A program made the translations under genes and the position numbers. Below, piece after piece: positions 51,352 through 60,074 of a DNA stretch of 64,000 nt (within the stretch, counting starts at the first letter, position 1; each line of letters opens with the position of its first letter). Source of the stretch: Streptomyces sp. NBC_01260 (GTDB lineage Bacteria; Actinomycetota; Actinomycetes; Streptomycetales; Streptomycetaceae); assembly GCF_036226405.1 (NCBI RefSeq), contig NZ_CP108464.1, positions 7,688,001 through 7,752,000 on the forward strand, in the 5' to 3' direction. Below the pieces are notes generated by a model, which was given only the letters and a program-made list of their open reading frames with translations, searched no databases and had not been told where the DNA came from.

Positions 51352-52515
51352 ATGACCTACACCGAGGCATCGATGGACGTCCTGCGCCAGGGCGGTGACG
51401 AACTCGCCGACGCCACCGTCGCCGCACTCTTCGAACGCGGGGAGGTGGGCACGTTCAACACCTTGATGCGCTACGTCTCCACCGCCGGTGCTCCTCTGCC
51501 GGACAGGTTGCCCGACGTCGCGCGCGAGTACCTGGAGGCCACCCGTGTCCCACCGGCCTGGGTGGACTGGGAGGAGATGGAGAAGGCCCGGCTGTTCTTC
51601 ATCGACAACAACGTGCACATCTCCACCGCACTGTCCTTCGCCTCCATGCCCGCCTGCTACGTCGTCCCCCATGTGGCGAAGCTGCTGTCGACCACGCACG
51701 GGCTGAAGTACCCCTCCAAACGGATGGCGGAGACCGGGCAGTTCACCGTCTACCTGATGCAGCCCGACGCCTTCGAGGCCGGCGGCCGCTTCGTCCCGGC
51801 AGCCCAGAAGGTCCGCCTCCTGCACGCCTCCATCCGTCATCACCTCACACGCGAGAACCGGTGGGACACCGAGGTGCTCGGAACTCCGATCTGTCAGGAG
51901 GACATGATCGGCGGGCAGATGTTCTTCTCGATGCTCGTGCTGGACAGCCTGCACCGGCTGGGCATCCACATGTCGGTGGAAGGCGCGGAAGCCTACTACT
52001 ACGCCTGGCGTGTTGTCGGTGCCATGCTCGGCGTCGACCAGGACGCCGTCCCCGAGACCCTGGACGAGGCCCGCCAGTATCTCGACCTGTACATGGTCCG
52101 GCACATGGGGCCTTCCGAGGAGGGCGTGCTCCTGACCGGGCAGCTCATTGACCTCTACGAGGAGGTGGTGCCCGGGACCCTTCTCGATCCGATCGTCTCC
52201 GCTCTCATCCGCTACCTCGTCGGCGACACCTGCGCCGACTGGCTCGCGGTGCCCCGCACCCCGTGGGGCACCGTAGTCAAGACCCTGCCCCATCTCCTCG
52301 GCGTGCTGGAGACCATCGAGGACCGCTCCCCGCTCGGCGCCTGGGCGCTGGACCGCCTCGGTCACCTCACCTCCGTCCTCGAGCTGTCCTCCCTCACCCG
52401 CGGACGTGTCATGCACTACGCCATCCCGGAGCAGCTCAAGAAGGAGTACGGCATCTCCGGCACGGTGCCCCGTACTCGCCGGTGGACCCCGCCGGCCGCC
52501 ACAGTCAGTTCCTGA
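51352..52515 (+). CDS. MpaB/rubber-oxygenase-family protein (DUF2236-like)
   Basis: This 387-residue protein shows the pattern of bacterial oxygenase-MpaB proteins: PPAWVDWEEMEKARLFF, HGLKYPSKRMAETGQF, the RLLHASIRHHL segment with conserved R and H, and CQEDMIGGQMFFSMLVLDSLHRLG. Members include the heme latex-clearing protein and the fungal farnesyl-chain-cleaving MpaB, both of which cleave C=C bonds of isoprenoid chains. Lying directly after a polyprenyl synthase, it may oxidise the synthase's own product. It is not a terpene synthase: no DDxxD/NSE metal motifs were seen. Confidence 0.8.
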   Translation: MTYTEASMDVLRQGGDELADATVAALFERGEVGTFNTLMRYVSTAGAPLPDRLPDVAREYLEATRVPPAWVDWEEMEKARLFFIDNNVHISTALSFASMPACYVVPHVAKLLSTTHGLKYPSKRMAETGQFTVYLMQPDAFEAGGRFVPAAQKVRLLHASIRHHLTRENRWDTEVLGTPICQEDMIGGQMFFSMLVLDSLHRLGIHMSVEGAEAYYYAWRVVGAMLGVDQDAVPETLDEARQYLDLYMVRHMGPSEEGVLLTGQLIDLYEEVVPGTLLDPIVSALIRYLVGDTCADWLAVPRTPWGTVVKTLPHLLGVLETIEDRSPLGAWALDRLGHLTSVLELSSLTRGRVMHYAIPEQLKKEYGISGTVPRTRRWTPPAATVSS

Positions 52516-52759
52516 CCGACGGCCGGCCCGAGCAGTGCCCGGGTGATGTCCGGCAGGAGAGAGCCGTCCCCGGCTGCCCGCTCTGCACGCCTCGGTCCAC
52601 ACCCAAGAGTCCGGGCCCCGGGCGAGCGTGACCAGAGCTGCTCCGAACCGTTCCGATGTGAGCCGTTCCGCTTTGAACCTTCTCGCGCATACGCCGCGTA
52701 CGGAGCCGGGCGTCCTGCCGGAACGCGTCTGGCGGGACGGCGCACGGCGCCGGAAAGCG

Positions 52760-52789
52760 CATCCGGGGTGGCTCGAGCCACCCCGGATG
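52760..52789 (-). terminator. Perfect palindromic terminator after bL37
   Basis: A perfect 15+15 nt inverted repeat starting CATCCGGGGTGG, located 14 bp beyond the bL37 stop. It probably also blocks read-through from the oxygenase gene on the other strand. Confidence 0.75.
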
Positions 52790-52802
52790 TGTCGGCGGGT
52801 CC

Positions 52803-52880
52803 TCAGGTCTGGGGACGCTTGCCGTGGTTTGCGCCGTTCTTGCGGCGGGCCTTCTTCTTGCGACGTCGCTTCGAGGACAT
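52803..52880 (-). CDS. Ribosomal protein bL37 (25 residues)
   Basis: A 25-codon gene encoding MSSKRRRKKKARRKN followed by GANHGKRPQT. The strongly basic N-terminus and the NHGKRP tail match actinobacterial bL37, a tiny 50S protein seen in mycobacterial ribosome structures. AAGGAGG lies six bases upstream of the ATG, and a perfect hairpin follows the stop. Because it is so short it is easily missed by gene finders. Confidence 0.9.
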   Translation of the reverse strand: MSSKRRRKKKARRKNGANHGKRPQT

Positions 52881-53273
52881 CAAACCCTCCTTGGTCTGCT
52901 GTTCCATCCAGTATCTGCTGGAATGTCGCCTGCTGCGATCGCTGTGCCCCTACCCACCGATGTGGCGGCAAACGCCTGAGGCGGATACATGTAGGTGGCA
53001 TGTGCCACGGCCCGGCGACAGCTCTTTGCCCTGTGCCGTCGAATCCTGGTGGCGAACACATTGAACAGGGCGAACGCCTCGGCCCTGCGCTCGGCCGACT
53101 CCCGCGTGATGCGGGTGCGCACGGCGGGGTTGCGCAGCGCCCCGAAGACGGCCGCCGACATGCCCTGGTTCTCGCCGAGGTGCGTAGTGAGGCAGGGATG
53201 AGGAGGCGGAAGCCGTTCTGACGCCGAGCTGGTTGAGCAGCAGGGCTGTACCGCGAGCGGGGAACTGCGCATC
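52881..53273. other. Upstream region of bL37
   Basis: About 390 bp between the bL37 start and the end of the epimerase gene. It probably contains the bL37 promoter. A 136-codon minus-strand open frame is present, but it lacks a recognisable family or ribosome-binding site and overlaps the epimerase end, so I do not call it. Confidence 0.35.
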
Positions 53274-54332
53274 TCACGCCACGTCCTCATACGGCACCAC
53301 CTCCTGAACCCCCAGGCCGGGAAGGCCGCTTGTGCGTACGACGCCGTCCTCGCCGCCGATGCCGGTCCACGGGTCGCGGGCGAGCAGCAGGTGTCCGTCG
53401 AGGTCGGTCCAGCGGGCCCTGCCGGCCAGGTGCACGGCAGGCGCGAGGCCCAGGCTGCTGGCGGTGAGGCAGCCCAGCATCAGCTCCGTGCCGCTGCCGT
53501 CGATCGCCTCGGCGATGCGCAGGGCGGCACGCACCCCGCCGCACTTGGCGAGCTTGACGTTGACGCCCTGGACGCGTCCGGCCAGGCGGCGCACGTCCTC
53601 CAGGCCGACGGCGTCCTCGTCGGCGATGACCGGCAGCGGTGAGCGCTCCGCCAGTGCGCCCAGCGCCTCGGGGTCACCGGGCGCGAGGGGTTGTTCGACG
53701 GCCTCGACGCCGAGGTCGGCGAACCGGGGCAGCAGCGCCTCGGCCTGTGACGTAGTCCAGGCGCCGTTGGGGTCCAGCAGGATCCGGGCCCGGGGAGCGA
53801 TGTCGCGGATGACGCGTACGCGCTCCACGTCGTCCTCCGGGTCGGCGCTGCCCGCCTTGACCTTGATGACCTCGAATCCGCTCGACGCCAGACGGCGGGC
53901 CTGAGCCGCCGCGTGGGTGAGGGAGGTGATGCCGATGGTGCGGGCGGTGGCCGCGAGCGGAGGGCGCCCGGCGCCGAGCAGACGGTGGACGGGGCTGCCC
54001 GCCCGTTTGCCGACGAGGTCGAGCAGCGCGGCCTCGGTGGCGGCGGTCACGGCCGGGGGAGCGCCGTCACCGGCCGGCTCGCCCGCCCACAGCGCCTCCA
54101 GGGCGCTCTCGGGATCGGCGAAGCGGCCGAGGTCCCTGCCGACGGCGGTGAGGAGCCGCTCCAGCGTCTCGGTGTCGAGCCGGTAGAAGGCGCTGGTGAC
54201 GGCCTCGCCGTGGCCGACGGCGCCGTCGTGTTCGACGGCCAGCCACAGGGCGTCACGGGCGGACATGGTGGAGCGGGAGATGCGCAGCGGCTCGGCGAGT
54301 TCGAGGCGTACGGTGCGCAGGACGGTCTTCAC
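53274..54332 (-). CDS. Dipeptide-epimerase-like enolase superfamily enzyme
   Basis: This 352-residue protein shows the muconate-lactonising/dipeptide-epimerase set: KVKAG (catalytic Lys pair), metal ligands Asp in LLDPNGAW, Glu in VEQPL and Asp in IADEDA, and the second Lys in VNVKLAKCGG. These enzymes interconvert L/D configuration at an alpha carbon, for example in Ala-Glu dipeptides. The GTG start has AAAGGA upstream and overlaps the PLP-enzyme stop (GTGA). As the last gene of the Zur-box-like operon it may set the stereochemistry of an amino-acid-derived chelator. Confidence 0.82.
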   Translation of the reverse strand: MKTVLRTVRLELAEPLRISRSTMSARDALWLAVEHDGAVGHGEAVTSAFYRLDTETLERLLTAVGRDLGRFADPESALEALWAGEPAGDGAPPAVTAATEAALLDLVGKRAGSPVHRLLGAGRPPLAATARTIGITSLTHAAAQARRLASSGFEVIKVKAGSADPEDDVERVRVIRDIAPRARILLDPNGAWTTSQAEALLPRFADLGVEAVEQPLAPGDPEALGALAERSPLPVIADEDAVGLEDVRRLAGRVQGVNVKLAKCGGVRAALRIAEAIDGSGTELMLGCLTASSLGLAPAVHLAGRARWTDLDGHLLLARDPWTGIGGEDGVVRTSGLPGLGVQEVVPYEDVA

Positions 54333-55417
54333 GGGGTCCTTTCGGGACGGGGTGCGGCCCTCAGCGGATCGGAAACGCGGGTGCAGCGCACCCAGCCGGT
54401 GGCCTCGGCCGCTCGGGCGTGCGGGATCTGAACGGGGTGGGCGGCCGCCGTGGCGGGGTCGAGGCCGTGGGCCACGGTGAAGTCGTCGTCGTAGACCGTG
54501 CCGAGGTAGCGGTGCGGGCCGTCGGGGAAGACGGTGGCGACGACCGCGCCGGGGTCGACACGGGCGGCCCAGGCGGCGACGCGGGCGGCGGCCCCCGTGC
54601 TCCAGCCGCCGCTGACGAAGCTGCCGCGGGCCAGCCGGCGGCAACTGTCCACGGCCTCGGCCGGGCCGACCCAGTGGACCTCGTCGAAGGCGTCGTAGGC
54701 GACGTTGCGCGGGTGGATGCTGCTGCCCAGGCCGCGCATCAGCCTCGGCCGAACGGGCTGGCCGAAGATGGTGGAACCGGTTGCGTCGACCCCGATCAGC
54801 CGCAGCGCGGGCCAGCGCCGGCGCAGCGGACCGATGATGCCGGCGCTGTGGCCGCCGGTACCGACGCTGCACACCAGGACGTCCAGGTGGTCGAGACGGG
54901 CGATGAGCTCGGCGGCCAGGGAGGCGTAACCGGCTTGGTTGTCGGGGTTGTTGTACTGGTCCGGCCAGTACGCACCGGGCAGGACGGTGAGCAGCTCCCG
55001 CACCCGGTCCAGCCGTGCGGCCTGCCAGCCGCCCCGGGACGCCGGACGGTCCACGATCTCCAGCCGCACCCCGTGAGCGCGTAGCAACTGCCTTATGCAA
55101 GGCTCCAGTTCGCTGTCGCCGACCAGTGCGACGGGATGGCCGAGGGCTTGGCCCGCGAACGCGAGCCCGATGCCGAGCGTGCCGGAGGTGGACTCCACCA
55201 CCGGTGCGCCGGGGAGCAGTTCACCACGCTCATGGGCGCCCAGCAGCATCGACACGGCGGCCCGTGCCTTCATGCCGCCCGCCGCGAGCCCTTCGAGCTT
55301 GGCCCAGAAGCCGGGGTGCGGGCCGGGCAGGTCGGCGGTGACGCGGACCAGGGGGGTGCGGCCGAGCAGGGTGAGCAGTTCCGGGCGGGCCGTGGAGCGC
55401 ACAGCCGTCGTGGTCAT
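54329..55417 (-). CDS. Cysteine-synthase-like PLP enzyme
   Basis: This 362-residue fold-type II PLP enzyme has the PLP-Lys region KLEGLAAGGMKARAA, the SGTLGIGLA segment and the phosphate-binding loop SVGTGGHSAGI. These resemble SbnA/CysK-type beta-replacement enzymes, which make cysteine or 2,3-diaminopropionate precursors from serine derivatives. I chose ATG 55417 (MTTTAV) because it overlaps the preceding gene's stop as ATGA. An SbnB-like dehydrogenase partner is absent. It probably builds a C-N or C-S bond in a chelator. Confidence 0.82.
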   Translation of the reverse strand: MTTTAVRSTARPELLTLLGRTPLVRVTADLPGPHPGFWAKLEGLAAGGMKARAAVSMLLGAHERGELLPGAPVVESTSGTLGIGLAFAGQALGHPVALVGDSELEPCIRQLLRAHGVRLEIVDRPASRGGWQAARLDRVRELLTVLPGAYWPDQYNNPDNQAGYASLAAELIARLDHLDVLVCSVGTGGHSAGIIGPLRRRWPALRLIGVDATGSTIFGQPVRPRLMRGLGSSIHPRNVAYDAFDEVHWVGPAEAVDSCRRLARGSFVSGGWSTGAAARVAAWAARVDPGAVVATVFPDGPHRYLGTVYDDDFTVAHGLDPATAAAHPVQIPHARAAEATGWVRCTRVSDPLRAAPRPERTP

Positions 55418-56265
55418 CGGCCGTCCTTCGGGCGCGGACCATAGCGGTGCACGGTGCCGAGACCGCCGTCGAGCCAGAAGAAGGGGTACGGCTCGGCGCA
55501 CACCGCGCTCACCCCGTGACCCAGGAAGCGGGGCAGGACGGCGCTGCCGGTCTGGGCGAACATCACCAACTGCTTGCCGTACGCCGACGCGTGCTGCCGC
55601 AGCGGCTCGAAGGTTCCGTTGCCCAGTGTCATCCCGGACACGAGCAGGGCGTCACAGCGGCCGGCCTCGGCGAGCGCATCGGTGGCGACCGCATCGTCCC
55701 ACTCGGTCAGCCCGCCCTTGAGATCGCAGGGAGCATAGCTCAGACCGCGCGAACGCAGCTCCTCCAGAAGGGAGTTGACGACGCCGACGACCAGTACGGT
55801 CGCCCCGGGCGGCAGGTCGAGCAGCTCGACGACGGCGTTCGCCCGGTCCCGGGACTTCTCCAGCGACGTCCCGGCGGGCAGCGGAACGGGCCGCGCCCCG
55901 TTCTCCTGAGTGTGCGGAGTGACGTGCATCAGATAGGCGTCCAGCGCGGCCACGCGCACCGGGAGCAGCGGATGCTCCAGCAGTCGGGCCACGTCCGCGC
56001 CCACGCAGTCCTCGACCGCACCGTCGGGCAGCGCCCCGGGCTCGACCGCGCACGAACCGACGGCCCCGGCCAGCCGCAGGCTGAGCACCTCGTTGCGGTA
56101 GCCGGTGCCCCGCCCGGCGTGCCGTACGGCCTGCCGTGTGGTGAAGGCGACGGCGATCCGCTCCGAGGCGGGATCCGGACCCAGCTCACCGGCGCGGACG
56201 CACGCCACGAGCTCGTCGTACGTCGTGTACGTCGAGACCGCCGCGGTGCGCGTCGCGCCGGTCAT
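55414..56265 (-). CDS. DUF364-like Rossmann protein (putative heavy-metal chelation family)
   Basis: This 283-residue protein has an enolase-N-like first part (YTTYDELVACVRAG, GYRNEVLSLRLAGAVGSCAVEPG). A Rossmann-like second domain follows (GATVLVVGVVNSLLEELRSRG, CDALLVSGMTLGNGTFEPL, FAQTGSAVLPRFLGHGVSAVC). This two-domain order is that of DUF4213/DUF364 proteins, often found with metal uptake genes. It overlaps both neighbours by four bases, so it is co-translated. No catalytic role is known for certain. Confidence 0.7.
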   Translation of the reverse strand: MTGATRTAAVSTYTTYDELVACVRAGELGPDPASERIAVAFTTRQAVRHAGRGTGYRNEVLSLRLAGAVGSCAVEPGALPDGAVEDCVGADVARLLEHPLLPVRVAALDAYLMHVTPHTQENGARPVPLPAGTSLEKSRDRANAVVELLDLPPGATVLVVGVVNSLLEELRSRGLSYAPCDLKGGLTEWDDAVATDALAEAGRCDALLVSGMTLGNGTFEPLRQHASAYGKQLVMFAQTGSAVLPRFLGHGVSAVCAEPYPFFWLDGGLGTVHRYGPRPKDGR

Positions 56266-57533
56266 CGGATCACCATCGCGGAGCGCAGCTCACCGAGCAG
56301 AACCTCGGCGCGGTCGCGGGCGCCCAGCCCCTCGGCATCGCCCGTCATGATGTGTCCGAGGTACTCGTTGTTGCTGCCCGCCGCCTTCACCTGCGTTCCC
56401 GGCTCGGCGAGTCGCACCTCCAGCACACCCGGCGCGTCCCGGAGTCCGTCACCGTCCAGTGACGTGAGCGTGCCCGAGGTCTCCGGCACGAGGAAGCCGA
56501 TGGCCGCGCTGCGCAGCGCGGTGCGGCCGCCCCGTACATCGGGCTCGCGGCCGAGGGACACCTGAACGAAGGACGCGGTCAGGTCGACGCCGGTCACGTG
56601 ACGGACCAGTTCGGTGATGCGGTTCCCGGCGGGCCGGGGATTCACCTCGACCACCCGCGGACCGGTGGAGGTCAGCTTGATCTCGGTGTGCGCCACGACG
56701 CCGTCGGTGAGGTCGAGTGCCTTGACCGCGGCAAGGGCGGTCTGCTCGGCGGCCTCGGTGTCCGCGGCCGACAGGGCGGCCGGGAACATGTGTCCGGTCT
56801 CGATGAACGCGGGCGACCCGCCGATGCTCTTGTCGGTCACCCCCACCACATGGACCGTGCCCCCGTGCGACACCGTCTCGACGCTCACCTCCGGGCCGTC
56901 CAGCATCTCCTCCAGCAGGACGGCGGAATCCCGCAGCTGCCCGCGGGCGTTGACCGGGAACGCGGTCAGCGCCCCCACGGCGGCGGCCAGTTGCGCCTCG
57001 TCATCCACGCGTCGCACGTACATCCCCGCGCACAGGTCGACAGGCTTGACGACCAGCGGGTAGCCGATCTCCCGCGCGGCCCGCGCGAGGTGGGCCCACT
57101 CCTCGTGCACGGCGAAGCGCGGCCCCGGCACTCCGGCGTCGGCGAGGACCCGGCGGGTGCCGTCCTTGCGGCAGGCGTTGCGGACCGCCTCCGGGTCCGG
57201 GCCCGGCAGGCCCAGACGCCCGGCGATCCGGGCCGCCGTGGGCAGGTAGTAGTCGCAGGACGTGAGGACGCCGTCGAAGCGCAGTACCTCGTGCAGCCGG
57301 TCGATCAGCGGCAGCAGGGCGTCGGTGTCGTTGGTGTCGGCGGTGATGACGTTGCGGGCGCCGAGCAGCGGGTGCGCGGCCCCGTCGGGCGCCGAGCGGA
57401 GGTAGTGGTGCAGGTCGCGGGTGAGCAACGTGAACGCGTGCCCACCCTCCCGGATCGCCCGTGGCAGCAGTCTGCTCATCGACCCGACCCAGCTCTCGAC
57501 CATCAGCAGATGACCCACAACTCCCCTTTTCAC
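56262..57533 (-). CDS. ATP-grasp ligase
   Basis: This 423-residue protein has an N-terminal pre-ATP-grasp fold (GHLLMVESWVGSMSRLLPRA). The ATP-grasp core follows, with CRKDGTRRVLADAGVPGP, the YPLVVKPVDLCAGMYV lysine strand, VLLEEMLDGPEVSVE and the metal-ligand segment HTEIKLTSTGPRVVEVNPRPAGNRI. Such enzymes join a carboxylate, via acyl phosphate, to an amine. It is the first gene of the four-gene operon, about 88 bp from a Zur-box-like site. The GTG at 57533 is used; a second GTG at 57518 is possible. Confidence 0.85.
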   Translation of the reverse strand: MKRGVVGHLLMVESWVGSMSRLLPRAIREGGHAFTLLTRDLHHYLRSAPDGAAHPLLGARNVITADTNDTDALLPLIDRLHEVLRFDGVLTSCDYYLPTAARIAGRLGLPGPDPEAVRNACRKDGTRRVLADAGVPGPRFAVHEEWAHLARAAREIGYPLVVKPVDLCAGMYVRRVDDEAQLAAAVGALTAFPVNARGQLRDSAVLLEEMLDGPEVSVETVSHGGTVHVVGVTDKSIGGSPAFIETGHMFPAALSAADTEAAEQTALAAVKALDLTDGVVAHTEIKLTSTGPRVVEVNPRPAGNRITELVRHVTGVDLTASFVQVSLGREPDVRGGRTALRSAAIGFLVPETSGTLTSLDGDGLRDAPGVLEVRLAEPGTQVKAAGSNNEYLGHIMTGDAEGLGARDRAEVLLGELRSAMVIR

Positions 57534-57620
57534 GCTCTTGTTTCAGACGTCAGACGGCAGGCGGCAGGTTGGAGCACCCTCGGACGGGAGGGGGCGGAGG
57601 CTGCGCACCGCATACGGTAT

Positions 57621-57635
57621 CGATAATCATTTTCA
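57621..57635 (-). promoter_or_regulatory. Zur-box-like operator
   Basis: The site CGATAATCATTTTCA matches 13 of 15 positions of the palindrome TGAAAATCATTTTCA that I recall as the core of actinobacterial Zur boxes. It is a conspicuous AT-rich island in very GC-rich DNA. It lies about 88 bp upstream of the ATP-grasp gene start. Confidence 0.65.
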
Positions 57636-57826
57636 GTTACCAGTCTCGCCTTGTCCACCCTGGCGCGGTTTCGGTGACTCACTGCGCGCACGGCGTGATC
57701 GGATACCTTGGCGGTTGTCCTCGCGGAGGTCGGCGGACTCCGGCCAGGACGATCCCGATCGCCGGGCCCGGATACCGCGCGATGCCGTACACGCGGCAAC
57801 CGCGACACCTGAGTCGAGATCGGAGC

Positions 57827-58753
57827 ATGATGAAGGCAGTCCGATTCAGCCGGTTCGGAGGCCCGGAGGTCCTTGAGATCGTGGATCTCCCCGATCCGCA
57901 TCCCGGTCCCGGCCAGGTCCGCATCGCGGTGCGCGCGGCCGGCGTCAACCCGAGCGACTGGAAGAAGCGCGAGGGCCTGATGGACCGGGAGCTCCCGCAG
58001 ACCATGGGGTACGAGGCGGCGGGCTTCGTCGATGAGCTCGGCGAGGGCGTCGCGGATGTGGCCGTCGGCGATCGCGTGTTCGGCTTCTGTGCCGAGGGGG
58101 TGGCCCAGGCCGAGCTGGCGGTGCTGTCCTCCTATGCGCCGGTCCCGCCGTCGCTCGGCTTCCCCGGCGCTGCCGCCCTGCCGGCCGCCATTGAGACGGC
58201 CACGCGCGCGCTCGACCAGCTGGGCGTCGGGGGCGGCGGCACGCTGCTCATCAGCGGCGCCTCCGGAAGCGTCGGCAGCGCCGCGGTTCAGCTCGCCGTC
58301 GTGCGCGGTGCGCGTGTGATCGGCACCGCCGGTCCGGCGAACCACGCCGGCCTCCGCTTGCTGGGGGCCGAGCCCGTCGCCTACGGCGAGGGTCTCGTCG
58401 AGCGGGTTCGCGCGCTCGCTCCCGACGGCGTCGACCTCGCGCTCGACGTCGCCGGGAGCGGTGTACTGCCCGAGCTCATCGAGCTCGCGGGCGGCCCAGG
58501 GCACGTCGTGACGATCGCCGACTTCGCCGGTGCGCGGGAGCACGGGGTGCGGTTCAGCAGCGGGGACGCCGGCCGTGCGCTCCACGCGCTCGGCGCAGTC
58601 GGCGAGTTGATCGAGTCCGGGCGCTTCTCGCTCCCGGTCGCGCGTACCTTTCCGCTCGCCGGGGTCGCACAGGCGCACCGGGCCGGCGAGGGCGGTCACG
58701 TGCGCGGGAAGCTCGTACTGGTGGTCGGCGATCCGGCACCCGGGGCCGAGTGA
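57827..58753 (+). CDS. Zinc-independent quinone-oxidoreductase-like MDR protein
   Basis: This 308-residue medium-chain reductase has MKAVRFSRFGGPEVLE, the VRAAGVNPSDWKKREG substrate-side segment, GYEAAGFVDELGEGV and the nucleotide-binding loop SGASGSVGSAAVQLA. The structural zinc Cys cluster is absent, as in NADPH quinone reductases. ATG 57827 or the adjacent ATG 57830 follows GGAG. It is transcribed away from the metallophore-like operon and converges with the isochorismatase gene. Confidence 0.87.
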   Translation: MMKAVRFSRFGGPEVLEIVDLPDPHPGPGQVRIAVRAAGVNPSDWKKREGLMDRELPQTMGYEAAGFVDELGEGVADVAVGDRVFGFCAEGVAQAELAVLSSYAPVPPSLGFPGAAALPAAIETATRALDQLGVGGGGTLLISGASGSVGSAAVQLAVVRGARVIGTAGPANHAGLRLLGAEPVAYGEGLVERVRALAPDGVDLALDVAGSGVLPELIELAGGPGHVVTIADFAGAREHGVRFSSGDAGRALHALGAVGELIESGRFSLPVARTFPLAGVAQAHRAGEGGHVRGKLVLVVGDPAPGAE

Positions 58754-58925
58754 CGCACCCGGACAGGACGAAGGAGCGTTCCACGGCGTGGTGTCCGTCC
58801 CCTGCGTGCCCGGACGTCCGGCCGCGGAGATGAGCGCTCCGAGCCGCGCAGGCAGCTGCCGACGTCGCCGGGCCGGGCGGCGACGTTGGCGCGCAGCCGC
58901 TCAGGGACTCACGGCCGCCGCCGGG

Positions 58926-59558
58926 TCAGCTCCCTTCGAAGACGGCTCGGGCGCTGGTGACGACGGCGCACTTGCCGGCGGCCCAGCGCAGTGCCATCGC
59001 ATGGTCCTTGGCGCAGAAGCCGGCCACCGCGTCGGCCACCACGAAGGCCTGGATGTCCTGCATCCAGGCGTCGCACGCCGTCATGAGGACGCCGATGTGG
59101 GCGTAGACGCCGGTGATGACGATCTGGTCCCGGCCCTGTTCGCGCAGCCGCTCCAGAAGGTCGGTGCGCACGAAGCCGCTGTACTTCCACTTGGTGAGCA
59201 CCGTGTAGCCCTCGTCGGGCGCGACGTCACCCGCGATGGCGACGGCGTACGGGTCGTCCGGCAGGCCCGGACCCCAGAAGTCCTGCTGCAGTCCGCGCTC
59301 GTCGGGAATCTGGCCGCCGGGCTGCGCGGTATAGATCACCGGTATGCCGATTCGCGTCGCCTCTTTCTTCAACTCAGCCACGTGCGACAGCAGTTCGGGA
59401 ATGGGTGCGGACCGCCGGTCGTAGGCCGACAGGAAGTAGTTCTGCAGATCGTGGACGAGGAGTACCGCACGCGCGGGGTCCACGGTCCACTCGACCCGGT
59501 TGGCGGGGAGCTCGTCGGCGCTCGGCATGGGGTACGGGGCAATGGCGGGCAGGGCCAT
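58926..59558 (-). CDS. Isochorismatase
   Basis: This 210-residue protein matches the isochorismatase domain of EntB/DhbB and PhzD: WTVDPARAVLLVHDLQNYFL (catalytic Asp), TKWKYSGF (catalytic Lys) and VITGVYAHIGVLMTACDAWM. The aryl-carrier domain of EntB is absent. It converts isochorismate to 2,3-dihydro-2,3-dihydroxybenzoate, used for catechol siderophores. It lies 62 bp downstream of a broken 2,3-DHB-AMP ligase fragment on the same strand, so it is probably the survivor of a decayed siderophore operon. Confidence 0.85.
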   Translation of the reverse strand: MALPAIAPYPMPSADELPANRVEWTVDPARAVLLVHDLQNYFLSAYDRRSAPIPELLSHVAELKKEATRIGIPVIYTAQPGGQIPDERGLQQDFWGPGLPDDPYAVAIAGDVAPDEGYTVLTKWKYSGFVRTDLLERLREQGRDQIVITGVYAHIGVLMTACDAWMQDIQAFVVADAVAGFCAKDHAMALRWAAGKCAVVTSARAVFEGS

Positions 59559-59620
59559 GGTGCTGGGATTCCGTTCAGGGGTTGGGGAATGCCGGGCCGG
59601 GGCGGCGGGCCCGGGAGGGT

Positions 59621-60060
59621 TCAGGCGGTCGGGGAGGCGGCTGCGCCGCGGTCCGCGGCGGCCCGCAGGTCCTTCTTGGAGATCTTCCCGACACCGGTCT
59701 GCGGGAAGGTCTCCACGAACTCGACCCGGTCCGGCACCTTGTACGCGGCCAGACCCCGTTCCCGTACGAACCGCTTGATGTCCACCGGCTTCAGCGGACC
59801 CGCGCCCGGGTGCGGGATCACGTAGGCGCAGACGCGTTCGCCCAGATACGGGTCGGGCTCGGCCACCACATTGGCGTCGTGCACGGACGGGTGGGCGAGG
59901 ATGTGGTTCTCCACCTCCTCGGCCGCGATCTTCTCGCCGCCCCGGTTTGATCTGGTCCTTGGCGCGCCCCTCGACGACGATGTGCCCGCTCCCGGTGACG
60001 CGGACGACATCGCCCTGCTCGCCCGCCGCTATGTGCCCGCGGTGCCCCCGTCGACGCGGC
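59621..60060 (-). pseudogene. 2,3-dihydroxybenzoate-AMP ligase, C-terminal fragment
   Basis: The minus strand encodes [22 protein letters not shown] and, after a one-base insertion (AAA where AA keeps frame), [21 protein letters not shown] and [20 protein letters not shown]. This is the C-terminal subdomain of EntE/DhbE. The N-terminal ~400 residues are missing upstream, where a different gene remnant begins. Confidence 0.8.
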
Positions 60061-60074
60061 GGACCACGTTCGAT

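Noticed and set aside
51352..52515. Reading the gene after the polyprenyl synthase as a terpene cyclase
   Set aside because: No Asp-rich DDxxD or NSE motif is present. The R/H pattern fits MpaB-type oxygenases.
52880..53290. A 136-codon minus-strand frame upstream of bL37
   Set aside because: It has no ribosome-binding site and no known motif, and it overlaps the epimerase end. Probably chance.
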